Assembly (NCBI RefSeq): GCF_024462775.1
Contig: NZ_JANGCE010000029.1
Coordinates: 1 to 47,562 of the forward strand
Source: Butyricicoccus faecihominis
GTDB taxonomy: Bacteria; Bacillota; Clostridia; Oscillospirales; Butyricicoccaceae
Direction: 5' to 3'
Length of the DNA: 47,562 bases
The position numbers and the translations under genes were made by a program. Shown here piece after piece: positions 15,404 to 23,394 of the stretch (positions are counted from its first letter, which is position 1; every line of letters starts with the position of its first letter). The notes under the pieces are model-generated. The model worked only from the letters and a program-made list of their open reading frames with translations. It had not been told where the DNA came from and searched no databases.

Positions 15404-16585
15404 ATGGTTCAAAAAACAATTTTTGCATGCAAGCTGACCGCCTTTTTGCTGTCCTTTTGCACCAATTTGCTCGCGCCGCTGCTGCTGCCCATCCGCGCCG
15501 ACCTCGGCGTGGGCCTCGGCCAAAGCGGATTTCTGCTATCCGCCTTTTTCGCCGGCAATTTTGCCGCCTGTTTGTTTGCCGGGCGGATCATGGAGCGGTT
15601 CGGCAAGGCGCGCGTGCTTTGCCGCGCGCTCACCTTGATGGCGGCGTTTTCCGCCTGTATAGCCTGCGCGCCGCGTTTTGTACTGCTTTGCGCGTTGCTG
15701 TTTGGCACCGGCGCGTGCAGCCTCGGCTTGCAGATCGCGACCAACGCCATCCCGGCTGATCTGGACGGGACGCGCGCGGCTTCCGCGATCGCCGGCGTGA
15801 TGGCGCTGAACGGGCTGGGCGCGTGCGGCGGGCTGTTGCTCGGCGGCGCGCTGGCAACGCTCGGCCTGCCGTGGCGCATCGCCTACCTTGTGTTTGCCGT
15901 GGGCGCCGCTGCCGCCGCCGCTTTTTGCTGGCGCGTCGCGTTTCCGCAAGCGGTATGCACGGCGGGTGAAAGCGGGCTGCGCGGCTTTCTCCGCAAACGT
16001 CGTTATTGGCCGGTCTTGCTTTGCTGTACCCTATATTCCGGCGCGGAAAGCGCGGTATGCAGCTGGCTTTCCACCTTTTTGGTGCAGGAGCAGCGTTTTT
16101 CCGCGCTGGCGGGCGCGGGAGTCACGGCGGTGATCTGGCTGTGCATTTTTCTGGGCCGCGCGGGCTGTGAGCGGGCGGCGCGCCGGGTCTCCGCCGCCCG
16201 GCTGCTGTTTGCGCTCATCCCCGCCTGCATTTTCATGGCGCTGCTATTGCCCCTGCTGCATGGCGCGGCGTTCTGGCCCGCGGCGGCTGTGCTCGGACTT
16301 GGCCTGTCCGGTATTTGGCCGCTGCTCGTCGGACGGGTCATGGAGCACGGCGCGGCGGACAGTATGACCGTGCTATCCGCCGCTTTTCTATTCAGCTTTC
16401 TCGGCAATTCGATCGTGCCGTTCGCGGTGGGGCTTGCGGCGGAACGCGTCGGCATGGCGGCCGCTCTCGCCCTGTGCGCCGTTCCGTTTTTCGCGGTATT
16501 CGCGCTGTTTCTTTTGTGGCTGCACGGAGAAAAGCGCGCCGCGCCGCTGCCTGCGCTCACCGTGGAACGGCAAAACATCGCATAG
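15404..16585 (+). CDS. MFS transporter
   Basis: The 393-residue protein is hydrophobic throughout with about twelve predicted membrane helices and a GRIMERFGKAR loop after helix 2, the typical MFS motif A position. Length is normal for a small MFS permease. The ATG at 15404 is nine bases after AGGAGA; an ATG at 15350 overlaps the AraC start and lacks a ribosome site. The divergent AraC gene suggests regulated uptake or efflux of a small organic compound. Substrate cannot be predicted. Confidence 0.85.
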   Translation: MVQKTIFACKLTAFLLSFCTNLLAPLLLPIRADLGVGLGQSGFLLSAFFAGNFAACLFAGRIMERFGKARVLCRALTLMAAFSACIACAPRFVLLCALLFGTGACSLGLQIATNAIPADLDGTRAASAIAGVMALNGLGACGGLLLGGALATLGLPWRIAYLVFAVGAAAAAAFCWRVAFPQAVCTAGESGLRGFLRKRRYWPVLLCCTLYSGAESAVCSWLSTFLVQEQRFSALAGAGVTAVIWLCIFLGRAGCERAARRVSAARLLFALIPACIFMALLLPLLHGAAFWPAAAVLGLGLSGIWPLLVGRVMEHGAADSMTVLSAAFLFSFLGNSIVPFAVGLAAERVGMAAALALCAVPFFAVFALFLLWLHGEKRAAPLPALTVERQNIA

Positions 16586-16767
16586 GCCGGGAAGAAAAAT
16601 CCGTATTTGTCGCGCGGCTTATTTCAAGATCGCACGACGGGGAGGCGGTACCATCGATATGGAAACATTTTTACGCACGTACCTCCAGATACTTCCGATT
16701 ATAAACGAAATAAAACTTTTTGACAACAGATGATCGCATAACCAGATTTGGGAAAGGAGCATTGATT

Positions 16768-17757
16768 ATGAAAAAGGTATTATCGCTCACATTGGGGCTT
16801 TGCATGCTGCTCGGGTTTACGGGGTGCGGCGGACAGACAGGAACGCTCGATGCGGCGGGGAATGCGGATATCGCGCTGCTGATGGCGGAGCGCGATGAGT
16901 TTTTGAGCGTGTTGGAGCAAAATATCGAAAGCGAAGCGGCCAAGGCCGGGTACGAGCTGCAAAGCTATGACGCGGGCGCCGACCCGGCAAAGCAAATGGA
17001 CTGCATCACCGCGGCGAAAAACAGCGGCGCGAAGGTGCTGATCGTCAACCTGACCGAGAGCGAGCTTGCCGCCAACCTGCTCGAGGAGACCGAAGGCATG
17101 AAGGTCGTTTTCGTCAATCGCTGCCCGGCGGACCGCTCGCTTTTGAATGAAAACACGGTCTATATCGGCGCGGATGAAACGACAAGCGGACGGCTGCAGG
17201 GGGAGGCGCTTGCCGCATATTTTGAAGCGGCGGGCAAAAAGCAGATTTCCTATCTGCTGCTCAGCGGCAGAGACCGTTTGGAGCACACCGTACTGCGCAC
17301 ACAGGGCGCGTTGGTCGCGCTGGAACAAGCCGGTATTCAGGCGACGCCCGCGGTAGAGCCGCTCGTTTGCGATTACGACCGCGCCAAGGCGCAGACCGCG
17401 GTAGAAAACCTACCCGCTGGAACAACGTATGATTGCGTCATTTCCAATAACGATGCGATGGCGCTGGGCGCGCTGGCCGCCCTTGAGCCGCAGGGCGACG
17501 GCGCGGAAGCGCTGCCGGTGGTCGGCGTCGATCTGCTGGACGACGCAAAGGTAGCCCTTGCCGAAGGGAAAATGCTGATGACTGCCCGTCAGGACGCCGC
17601 AGGGGAAGCGCGGTGCGCGGTGCGCGCCGCCATCAACCTGCTGGAAGGCAAGCCCTTTGACGAGGGCATGGACGGCGTAACGCCCGCGGCGGACAGCGAA
17701 TACGCGGTCTACCTGCCGTTTGAAGCGGTCACAGCCCAAAACGTTTCCAATTTCTAA
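16768..17757 (+). CDS. Sugar ABC transporter substrate-binding lipoprotein (orphan)
   Basis: The 329-residue protein has a lipoprotein signal peptide (LLGFTGC) and a periplasmic-binding fold of the ribose/galactose type: DIALLMAERDEF, ADPAKQMDCI, GADETTSGRLQGEAL, ISNNDAMALGAL and VVGVDLLDDA. The family closest in motifs is galactose/methyl-galactoside binding MglB. The ATG at 16768 follows AAAGGAGC; the ORF extends further upstream but without a better start. A TTGACA at 16720 may belong to its promoter, but the -10 region is weak. No ABC permease or ATPase gene is adjacent, so it must work with components elsewhere, or act as a sugar sensor for a chemotaxis or kinase protein. Confidence 0.88.
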   Translation: MKKVLSLTLGLCMLLGFTGCGGQTGTLDAAGNADIALLMAERDEFLSVLEQNIESEAAKAGYELQSYDAGADPAKQMDCITAAKNSGAKVLIVNLTESELAANLLEETEGMKVVFVNRCPADRSLLNENTVYIGADETTSGRLQGEALAAYFEAAGKKQISYLLLSGRDRLEHTVLRTQGALVALEQAGIQATPAVEPLVCDYDRAKAQTAVENLPAGTTYDCVISNNDAMALGALAALEPQGDGAEALPVVGVDLLDDAKVALAEGKMLMTARQDAAGEARCAVRAAINLLEGKPFDEGMDGVTPAADSEYAVYLPFEAVTAQNVSNF

Positions 17758-17809
17758 ATGTCGAAACCAAGTTCGGCCGCTGTTTTTCTACCTCTTCTTC
17801 GGCGGCATA

Positions 17810-17850
17810 AAACGGCGCGTTGCAACTCATTTTGCAACGCGCCGTTTCGT
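17810..17850. terminator. Bidirectional terminator between the sugar-binding and cupin genes
   Basis: A perfect 15-bp stem, AAACGGCGCGTTGCA (17810-17824) with TGCAACGCGCCGTTT (17833-17847), between two converging genes, with A/T tracts at both feet. Confidence 0.8.
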
Positions 17851-17898
17851 ATGGAATATATTGCGGGATGTATAAAGAAGAGAAAGAGAAGCTGTGGT

Positions 17899-18396
17899 TC
17901 AAGCGTTCGCGCCTTGTGCGCTTTCTACCTTCGCGCCGATCTCCTCAAAGCCTTCGCTTTCCAGCGAGTAACCGGCGGTAGCCAAACTGGGGCGGGTGTA
18001 TACGAACAGATGGGTCTGGGGTTCGTCGAAGGGGTTATAGAACCAGTGCTTGGCGCCGCGCGGCATGAACAGAACGTCGCCTTCCTGCTGAATGCTTTCC
18101 TCTCCGTCGCCCACACCGCCGACGATCTTGCCGGAAATGACGTACATGAACTCTTCGCATTCCTTATGCGCGTGCGGCTCGTGGTAATCGCCGGGCTGGA
18201 ACACGGCGTAGCCGATGGTCAGATCCTCCGCGCCCATGTTGTCCTGATCGACCAGAATCTTGCGCACCGCGCCGACAAGTTTCGGGATCGGGTAGTTCTT
18301 GCCGCACTCGACCGGGACAAGATAGGGGCACTTCGCGCGGTTCTCCATCAGTTCCTTCTGCTGTGCGGCGGTGATCGTCAAATTGTGAATATCCAT
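17899..18396 (-). CDS. Cupin-domain protein of the TRAP transporter operon
   Basis: The 165-residue protein carries a single cupin barrel: the metal site motif EPHAHKECEEFMYVISG and the second half GDVLFMPRGAKHWFYNPFDEP. The histidines and glutamate for a bound metal are present. Its job is not known; small cupins next to TRAP genes are often isomerases, lyases or ligand-handling proteins. The ATG at 18396 follows GAAAGGACC at an acceptable distance; the frame extends to 18420 without a better start. It is the last gene of the minus-strand operon, 44 bases after dctM. Confidence 0.8.
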   Translation of the reverse strand: MDIHNLTITAAQQKELMENRAKCPYLVPVECGKNYPIPKLVGAVRKILVDQDNMGAEDLTIGYAVFQPGDYHEPHAHKECEEFMYVISGKIVGGVGDGEESIQQEGDVLFMPRGAKHWFYNPFDEPQTHLFVYTRPSLATAGYSLESEGFEEIGAKVESAQGANA

Positions 18397-18440
18397 TGTT
18401 TCATCGGTCCTTTCTAACAATAAAAATGTAATTTATTGGG

Positions 18441-19721
18441 TCAACCGGCCATTTTGCCGGGGAGCCACAGGGAAATCTGCGGGAAATACGTGATCAGCAG
18501 CAGATTGATGATACAAATGAAGATCAAAATGATCAAATGCCGGTTGATCACGGTCTCTATCTTTTCGTTTTTCAATCCGGCCGCCACGTACAGATTCACG
18601 CCGAGCGGCGGGGTGATCAGGCCGACGCAGAGGTTCAGCACCATAATGATGCCGAAATGCACCGGACTGATGCCGAAAGCCATAACCGCCGGATACAGGA
18701 TGGGCGCGATGATCAGGATTGCGGCGGTCGCTTCCAGAAAACAGCCGACGATCAGCAGCAGAATATTCACCAGCAGCAGAAAAACGATCTTGCTGGAGGA
18801 AATGCTCAAAATGGCTTGCGCGGCGTGCATCGGAATTTGCTCGTGCGTCATCACAAGGCCGAACACACCGGCGGATGCGACGATAAACATCAGCATGCCC
18901 GAGGTCGACGCGGCGTTTGAGATGATGCGGAACAGGTCGCGCAGCTTGATCTCGCGGTAAAAGACGATGCCGACCAGCAGGCCGTAGGCACACGCGACCG
19001 CCGCGGATTCTGTCGGCGTGAATACGCCGCTATAGATACCGCCCAGAATGATTACCGGCATGAGCAGCGCGCCGATCGCGTGATAGGTGGTCTTGGCAAG
19101 CTTTCGCAGGGAAAAGCCGACGCGCGGGATTTTTTCCTTCACCCCGTAATACACGCAGTACAGGATCATCATGCCGCCCAGAATCACACCGGGAAATACG
19201 CCGGACATAAACAGATCGCCGACAGACGCGCCCGTGGCGGAGGAATAGGTGATCATCATCGTCGAAGGCGGAATGATCGTGCCCAGCATACCCGCGGAAG
19301 CCAATATGGCGAGCGAGAACTTGCGGCTGTATCCGGCCTCCTCCAGTGCGGGCGCCATCAGCGAACCAATGGCCGCGACGGTCGCGGTGGGCGAGCCGCA
19401 CAGACAACCGAACAGCATACAGGTGAACACCGCGACAATGGCCAGACCGCCGGGCAGCCAACCCAAAAGCGAATTGGCGAAATCGGTCAGCCGCCGCGAG
19501 ATACCGCCGCTGCTCATCAGCGCGCCGGCCAACAGGAAAAAGGGGATGGCGGCAAGCGTAAAACTATCGACCGAGCCGAACAGCTTTTGCGCCGCGACCT
19601 GCAAGGGCACGCTGCCGTTGACCAGAAGCGCGGCAAGACTGCCGCCGAGCAGCGCGGTCGCGACCGGCATGCCCAAAATGAGGATGACGGCAAAGCCCGC
19701 GAACAGGACAAAGGTGGTCAT
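18441..19721 (-). CDS. dctM: TRAP transporter large permease DctM
   Basis: The 426-residue protein has about twelve membrane helices and the DctM/SiaM signatures LLAGALMSSGGISRRLTDF, AIGSLMAPALEEAGYSRKF, IIPPSTMMI and GLITPPLGVN. It forms the ion-driven transport unit with DctQ. Its start codon overlaps the stop of dctQ by four bases (ATGA). Length is normal for the family. Located in the cell membrane. Confidence 0.95.
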   Translation of the reverse strand: MTTFVLFAGFAVILILGMPVATALLGGSLAALLVNGSVPLQVAAQKLFGSVDSFTLAAIPFFLLAGALMSSGGISRRLTDFANSLLGWLPGGLAIVAVFTCMLFGCLCGSPTATVAAIGSLMAPALEEAGYSRKFSLAILASAGMLGTIIPPSTMMITYSSATGASVGDLFMSGVFPGVILGGMMILYCVYYGVKEKIPRVGFSLRKLAKTTYHAIGALLMPVIILGGIYSGVFTPTESAAVACAYGLLVGIVFYREIKLRDLFRIISNAASTSGMLMFIVASAGVFGLVMTHEQIPMHAAQAILSISSSKIVFLLLVNILLLIVGCFLEATAAILIIAPILYPAVMAFGISPVHFGIIMVLNLCVGLITPPLGVNLYVAAGLKNEKIETVINRHLIILIFICIINLLLITYFPQISLWLPGKMAG

Positions 19722-20209
19722 GCGGCGTCAGCCTCCTTTCCGGCGCGAATGGATTGGACAAGGCCGGTCAGCCCATGCAGTACGCTCAGGAACATTCCGG
19801 CGGGCACGCAGCAATAGATCAGGGTCATGGGCAGTTTGGTGATGGTGGTAAGCTGGCGGGTCTGTCCGTATTGCAGCAGCATTTTTACCGAAAGCGCAAG
19901 CATTATGGCAAACAGCACGCAGGTCAGCGCGTCGCCCAGCAGCCTTGCGGCTTTCAGCGCCCGTGGCGGCAGCAGGTTGATGAATACCTCAACGCCGACG
20001 TGTGCCTTTTCTTTAACGGCAACGCTGGTGCCGAAAAAGATGCTGTAGATCGCAAGATAGCGCGTCAACTCCTCTCCCGCGAGAAAAGGGATCATCAGCA
20101 CGCGGCGGCAAAGCACGCTCCACAAAACAACGGCCACCATGGCTAAAAAGGTAATAACACAGATCGTGCGTTCGATCTTTACAAAGAAATTATCCAATCT
20201 ATCAAGCAT
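19718..20209 (-). CDS. dctQ: TRAP transporter small permease DctQ
   Basis: The 163-residue protein has four membrane helices and the DctQ features FLAGEELTRYLAIYSIFFGTSVAVKEKAHVGVEV. The ATG at 20209 (MLDRLDNFF) gives the normal length; the frame stays open upstream to 20383 but that part overlaps the end of dctP and reads as low-quality sequence. A strong GAAGGAGGAA lies farther upstream at about 20236-20247, which is unusually distant, so translation may depend on coupling to dctP. It overlaps dctM by four bases. Confidence 0.9.
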   Translation of the reverse strand: MLDRLDNFFVKIERTICVITFLAMVAVVLWSVLCRRVLMIPFLAGEELTRYLAIYSIFFGTSVAVKEKAHVGVEVFINLLPPRALKAARLLGDALTCVLFAIMLALSVKMLLQYGQTRQLTTITKLPMTLIYCCVPAGMFLSVLHGLTGLVQSIRAGKEADAA

Positions 20210-20267
20210 GGTCTTGCGCGGTCTGCCGGGTACAGACCCTTCCTCCTTTCGGACAGCGCCGGTTCGT

Positions 20268-21287
20268 TCATTGGTTACCCGCCTTGCGCAGGGTTTCGAC
20301 TGTGGCTGCGTCGATGCCCGAGGTGCCGACATACCGATCATAGATCGGCTGCACGGCTGCGGCAAAGGCAGCGGTATCCACATCGATAAATTCCGCGCCA
20401 GCCTCGGTCATTTTCTCCTTAGCGGTGGTAAAGGAATCGTCCATGGCGCGGAATTCGTACTGCTGCGCTTCGGTCGCGGCCTGCTGCACGATCTGCCGGA
20501 TATTTTCGGGCAGAGAATCCCATAGCGTTTGGCTCATCAGCAGGGGGGCGGGCGAATAGGCATGATCGGTGAGGGTGATGTAAGGCGCGACCTCTTCAAA
20601 GTTGGAGTTGTGCATGTTCACAACCGTGGTCGAGCTGATCGCGTCGATCACGCCCTGCTGGATCGCGGTGTAAATATCGCCCCAAGCAAGTACGACCGCG
20701 TTCGCGCCCATCGCGGTGTAGGTATCGGCTTGCAGCGCGCTGTCGATCGCGCGAATGCGCAGGTTCTTCATGTCGTCCAGCGAACGGATGGGCTTGGTCG
20801 AGCCAATGGCGTAAATGCCGTTTTCCCAATAGGACAGCCCCTTTATGCCGGCCTCGGACAGCGCGGCAAGCAGCGGCTCGGACGCGTCGCTCAAAAGCGC
20901 CGTGCGCGCGCTTTCCAAATCCTGAAACAGATAGGGCAGATCCCATACGTTGTTGGAATCGGTAAAGCTGGAAAGCGAAGCCGTGGAACAGATCGCAAAA
21001 TCGATGGTGCCCATTTGCACACCCTCGATGCTTTCCTTTTCACTGGCAAGCTGTGCGCCGGAATACACGGTCAGCTGGATGGCGCCGTCGCTCTTTTCAC
21101 TCAGCAGGCGGGAAAATTCGATCAGCGCGTCGTCCCAAGGGCCACCGGCGGGCTGCGCGTTGGCGGCGGTCCACTGGTAGGAAGGGCCGCCCCCGGCCGA
21201 AGCGTCGCCGGCGGATGCGCCGCCGCACGCGGTCAGGGATACGCCGAGGATGAGGGACAGACCCAATGCGGTTACTTGCTTTTTCAT
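20268..21287 (-). CDS. dctP: TRAP transporter substrate-binding lipoprotein DctP
   Basis: The 339-residue protein has a lipoprotein signal peptide (ILGVSLTAC at about residues 14-22) and the DctP fold. The conserved arginine that grips the substrate carboxylate is in LRIRAIDSALQADTY, followed by GDIYTAIQQGVIDA. It captures a carboxylate-containing solute outside the cell and delivers it to DctQM. It is the first gene of the operon, with GGAGG before the ATG. The exact ligand cannot be read from the sequence; sugar acids and dicarboxylates are the usual ones. Confidence 0.93.
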   Translation of the reverse strand: MKKQVTALGLSLILGVSLTACGGASAGDASAGGGPSYQWTAANAQPAGGPWDDALIEFSRLLSEKSDGAIQLTVYSGAQLASEKESIEGVQMGTIDFAICSTASLSSFTDSNNVWDLPYLFQDLESARTALLSDASEPLLAALSEAGIKGLSYWENGIYAIGSTKPIRSLDDMKNLRIRAIDSALQADTYTAMGANAVVLAWGDIYTAIQQGVIDAISSTTVVNMHNSNFEEVAPYITLTDHAYSPAPLLMSQTLWDSLPENIRQIVQQAATEAQQYEFRAMDDSFTTAKEKMTEAGAEFIDVDTAAFAAAVQPIYDRYVGTSGIDAATVETLRKAGNQ

Positions 21288-21316
21288 TTCTGTATCCTCC
21301 CTGTTTAAAATTTAAG

Positions 21317-21326
21317 TGGTATACCA
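21317..21326. promoter_or_regulatory. Candidate GntR/FCD operator in the dctP leader
   Basis: TGGTATACCA is a perfect 10-bp palindrome located about 10-20 bases downstream of the predicted dctP transcription start. GntR proteins of the FadR group bind TGGT-N-ACCA type sites. The divergent gntR gene is the obvious candidate to bind here and block transcription. Confidence 0.5.
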
Positions 21327-21342
21327 GTTGAATTCCAAAATC

Positions 21343-21371
21343 ATTATCTCAAGCGCAAGTTTTTTTGTCAA
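21343..21371 (-). promoter_or_regulatory. Strong sigma-A promoter of the dctPQM-cupin operon
   Basis: On the minus strand TTGACA (21371-21366) and GATAAT (21348-21343) are separated by exactly 17 bases. Confidence 0.75.
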
Positions 21372-21440
21372 CGCCATATATAACTAGAAAATAAAAGTTT
21401 TTTTGTGCAGTATGCATATGGAATGCTACACGGTTTTCAG

Positions 21441-21446
21441 TATAAT
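21441..21446 (+). promoter_or_regulatory. Likely -10 box of the gntR promoter
   Basis: A perfect TATAAT on the plus strand between the two divergent genes. The -35 region (TGGAAT around 21419) is poor. The resulting leader of about 200 bases contains the dyad CATACC-GGC-GGTATG at 21590-21604, which could be a second regulator site. I see no gene in 21288-21661. Confidence 0.4.
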
Positions 21447-21661
21447 AGTAGTTGAAAATGGAAAGAAAAGGCCGATTTATCGGCAAATAAACGAAATTCT
21501 TGCAAATTCGCCGGTGGCATTTTGAATGACACGATTGGCGTGCAGGTGGAATGCCGGGGCGCTGAAAGAAGAAAAATTGAATCTGCTGACATACCGGCGG
21601 TATGCACACCTGTTATCAAGCGGAGGCCCGTTTTGAGGCCGCCTGACGGAGGGAACACGAT

Positions 21662-22372
21662 ATGAGCCAGAACAAAAAGGAACCCAAGAAAGCGGCGGCT
21701 GCGCCGCCGCTGGAAAAAGCGCCGAGCAAGGCGCAGACTGCGTACGACACGATCTTGCATAAAATTTTGACCAATGCGTATATTCCCGGCACGACGTTGT
21801 CCGAGCGGGATCTGAGCGAGCAGCTGCATATCAGCCGTACGCCGGTCAAGGACGCCCTCAATCGCCTGTCGTTCGAGGGGTATGTCGATTTGGTGCCGGA
21901 ACGCGGCGCAGTGGTATCTAAGGTCGGGCTGACCGATGTGCTGGAACTGTACGAGATCCGCGAAGCGCTCGAAAGTCATTCCGCGCGGCTGACGGCTACG
22001 CGCCGGAGCGAGCAGGAACTTGAGGAGATGCGCTCCTGCATCGCCAACCAGCGCCGCCTGTTTGAATCCGGCGTATTCGACAACACTGAGTACGAGGATA
22101 ACTTTCATATGTGCATTGCCCGGGCCAGTTTTAATCACCGGCTGATTTCCTATATGGAAATGATCATTCGGCAATGCCGCCGTGCGTCGATTTTCCAAAA
22201 CCAGCGCAACAACCAGCGAATCGCCCGTTCGATCGATCAGCACGAAGTCATTTTCGCGGCGATCGAAAACGGCGACGCGGAGGCGGCCGGTCAGGCAATG
22301 GCCGTGCATTTGCAGGATGTGATCACAACGACCAAGGCGTTGATGTGCGATTACTACTTCATGTATAAATAG
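21662..22372 (+). CDS. GntR family transcriptional regulator, FCD type
   Basis: The 236-residue protein starts with a Lys/Ala-rich tail of about 20 residues, then a winged helix-turn-helix (LSERDLSEQLHISRTPVKDA, about 46-66) and an FCD effector domain with its metal-site histidines spread over residues 100-225 (EIREALES, DNFHMCIARAS, HEVIFAAIENGD). It is divergent from dctPQM-cupin and should repress or activate that operon in response to the transported carboxylate or a product of it. GGAGGG lies eight bases before the ATG. Confidence 0.92.
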   Translation: MSQNKKEPKKAAAAPPLEKAPSKAQTAYDTILHKILTNAYIPGTTLSERDLSEQLHISRTPVKDALNRLSFEGYVDLVPERGAVVSKVGLTDVLELYEIREALESHSARLTATRRSEQELEEMRSCIANQRRLFESGVFDNTEYEDNFHMCIARASFNHRLISYMEMIIRQCRRASIFQNQRNNQRIARSIDQHEVIFAAIENGDAEAAGQAMAVHLQDVITTTKALMCDYYFMYK

Positions 22373-22393
22373 AGGCATTTCATGCAATAAAAC

Positions 22394-22438
22394 AGCAGGT
22401 TCCCTATCCGGTTACGGATGGGGAACCTGCTCTATTTT
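22394..22438 (+). terminator. Intrinsic terminator after gntR
   Basis: AGCAGGTTCCC and ATCC (22394-22409) pair with GGAT and GGGAACCTGCT (22416-22431), loop GGTTAC, followed by CTATTTT. Confidence 0.8.
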
Positions 22439-22532
22439 GCGGATAAATGTGTTACTTCACGTAAAAATAGAGGGTTGGGGGAATTAATTGTGTGAAGCGG
22501 CGTCAGACCGTGTGAAATGGAAGCGTTTGTAC

Positions 22533-22561
22533 TTGAAAGAGAAAGATAGAAAGCTTAAAAT
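22533..22561 (+). promoter_or_regulatory. Sigma-A promoter of the sortase-adhesin module
   Basis: TTGAAA (22533-22538) and TAAAAT (22556-22561) with a 17-base spacer, about 55 bases before the sortase start. Confidence 0.6.
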
Positions 22562-22617
22562 AACGTATAAGATTGGGTAAAACTGCAGGAAGCACGGGAA
22601 AGCGAGGAATTTGCGCA

Positions 22618-23373
22618 ATGCGTATGACGCACAGGCGTTTTTTTATGCTGCTTGGCGCGTGCCTAATTGCCGCCGCGGTCTGCCTGACCGGCCTTTTGCA
22701 CGAGTTGGCCACCTATCGGTCCGCGCGGCAAAGCTACGCGGCGCTGCGCCAAACCATATCGATACCAATGCCTGACGATTCGCCGCCTTTACAGGAACAA
22801 ACGGTCGATCTGGATTGGGTTGCAGCGGCAAAGGAAACCCTCCCCGGTATGACCGCATGGCTGCGGTGCGAGGGGACGCAGCTGGACTACCCGGTTATGC
22901 AGGCGGTGGATAACAAGTTTTACCTGTCCCATCTGGCGGATGGCAGCCCTAATAAGCTCGGCGCGCTGTTTTTGGATTGCGCGGCGGAAAGCGATTGGTC
23001 CTCGCCCGTATCCGTCATCTATGGGCACGATATGCGGGATGGGCAGTTGTTCGGCAGCTTATCCGGCTATAAGGAGCAAAGCTACTACGACGCGCATCCG
23101 TCGATCTCGCTCTATACCCCGCAGAAGGCGTATCAGATCGAGCTGCTCGCCGCGTATCTGGTGGATGGCACAAGCGGCAGCTATCCCATTGGCTTTGCGG
23201 ACGAAGCCGGGATGGCGGATTATCTAAACGAAGTGCGCGCGCAGTCGTTTTTTGAAACGCAGGCGCGCGCGGTGTGGGGCGACCGTCTGGTCATCCTGTC
23301 CACCTGTACCTATGAATTTGAGAATGCCCGGCTTGCGCTGGTCGGGCGGCTCCGTGCGGCACCGGCGCAATAA
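22618..23373 (+). CDS. srtB: Class B sortase
   Basis: The 251-residue protein has an N-terminal membrane anchor (residues about 7-27) and a class B sortase catalytic domain. The catalytic triad is visible: His in SVIYGHDMRDG, Cys in ILSTCTYEF and Arg in NARLALVGRL. It cuts a C-terminal sorting motif and joins the protein to the cell wall or polymerises pilin-like subunits. The ATG at 22618 follows GAGGA; an upstream start at 22573 would lie just after the promoter with no ribosome site. The surface protein gene begins 21 bases after its stop, so the IPETG protein next door is the likely substrate. Confidence 0.93.
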   Translation: MRMTHRRFFMLLGACLIAAAVCLTGLLHELATYRSARQSYAALRQTISIPMPDDSPPLQEQTVDLDWVAAAKETLPGMTAWLRCEGTQLDYPVMQAVDNKFYLSHLADGSPNKLGALFLDCAAESDWSSPVSVIYGHDMRDGQLFGSLSGYKEQSYYDAHPSISLYTPQKAYQIELLAAYLVDGTSGSYPIGFADEAGMADYLNEVRAQSFFETQARAVWGDRLVILSTCTYEFENARLALVGRLRAAPAQ

Positions 23374-23394
23374 GAAATGGGGAAGTAACAGATT

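Noticed and set aside
21349-21609. Small minus-strand frame in the dctP-gntR gap
   Set aside because: It covers the dctP promoter, has no ribosome site and a composition unlike coding DNA of this genome.
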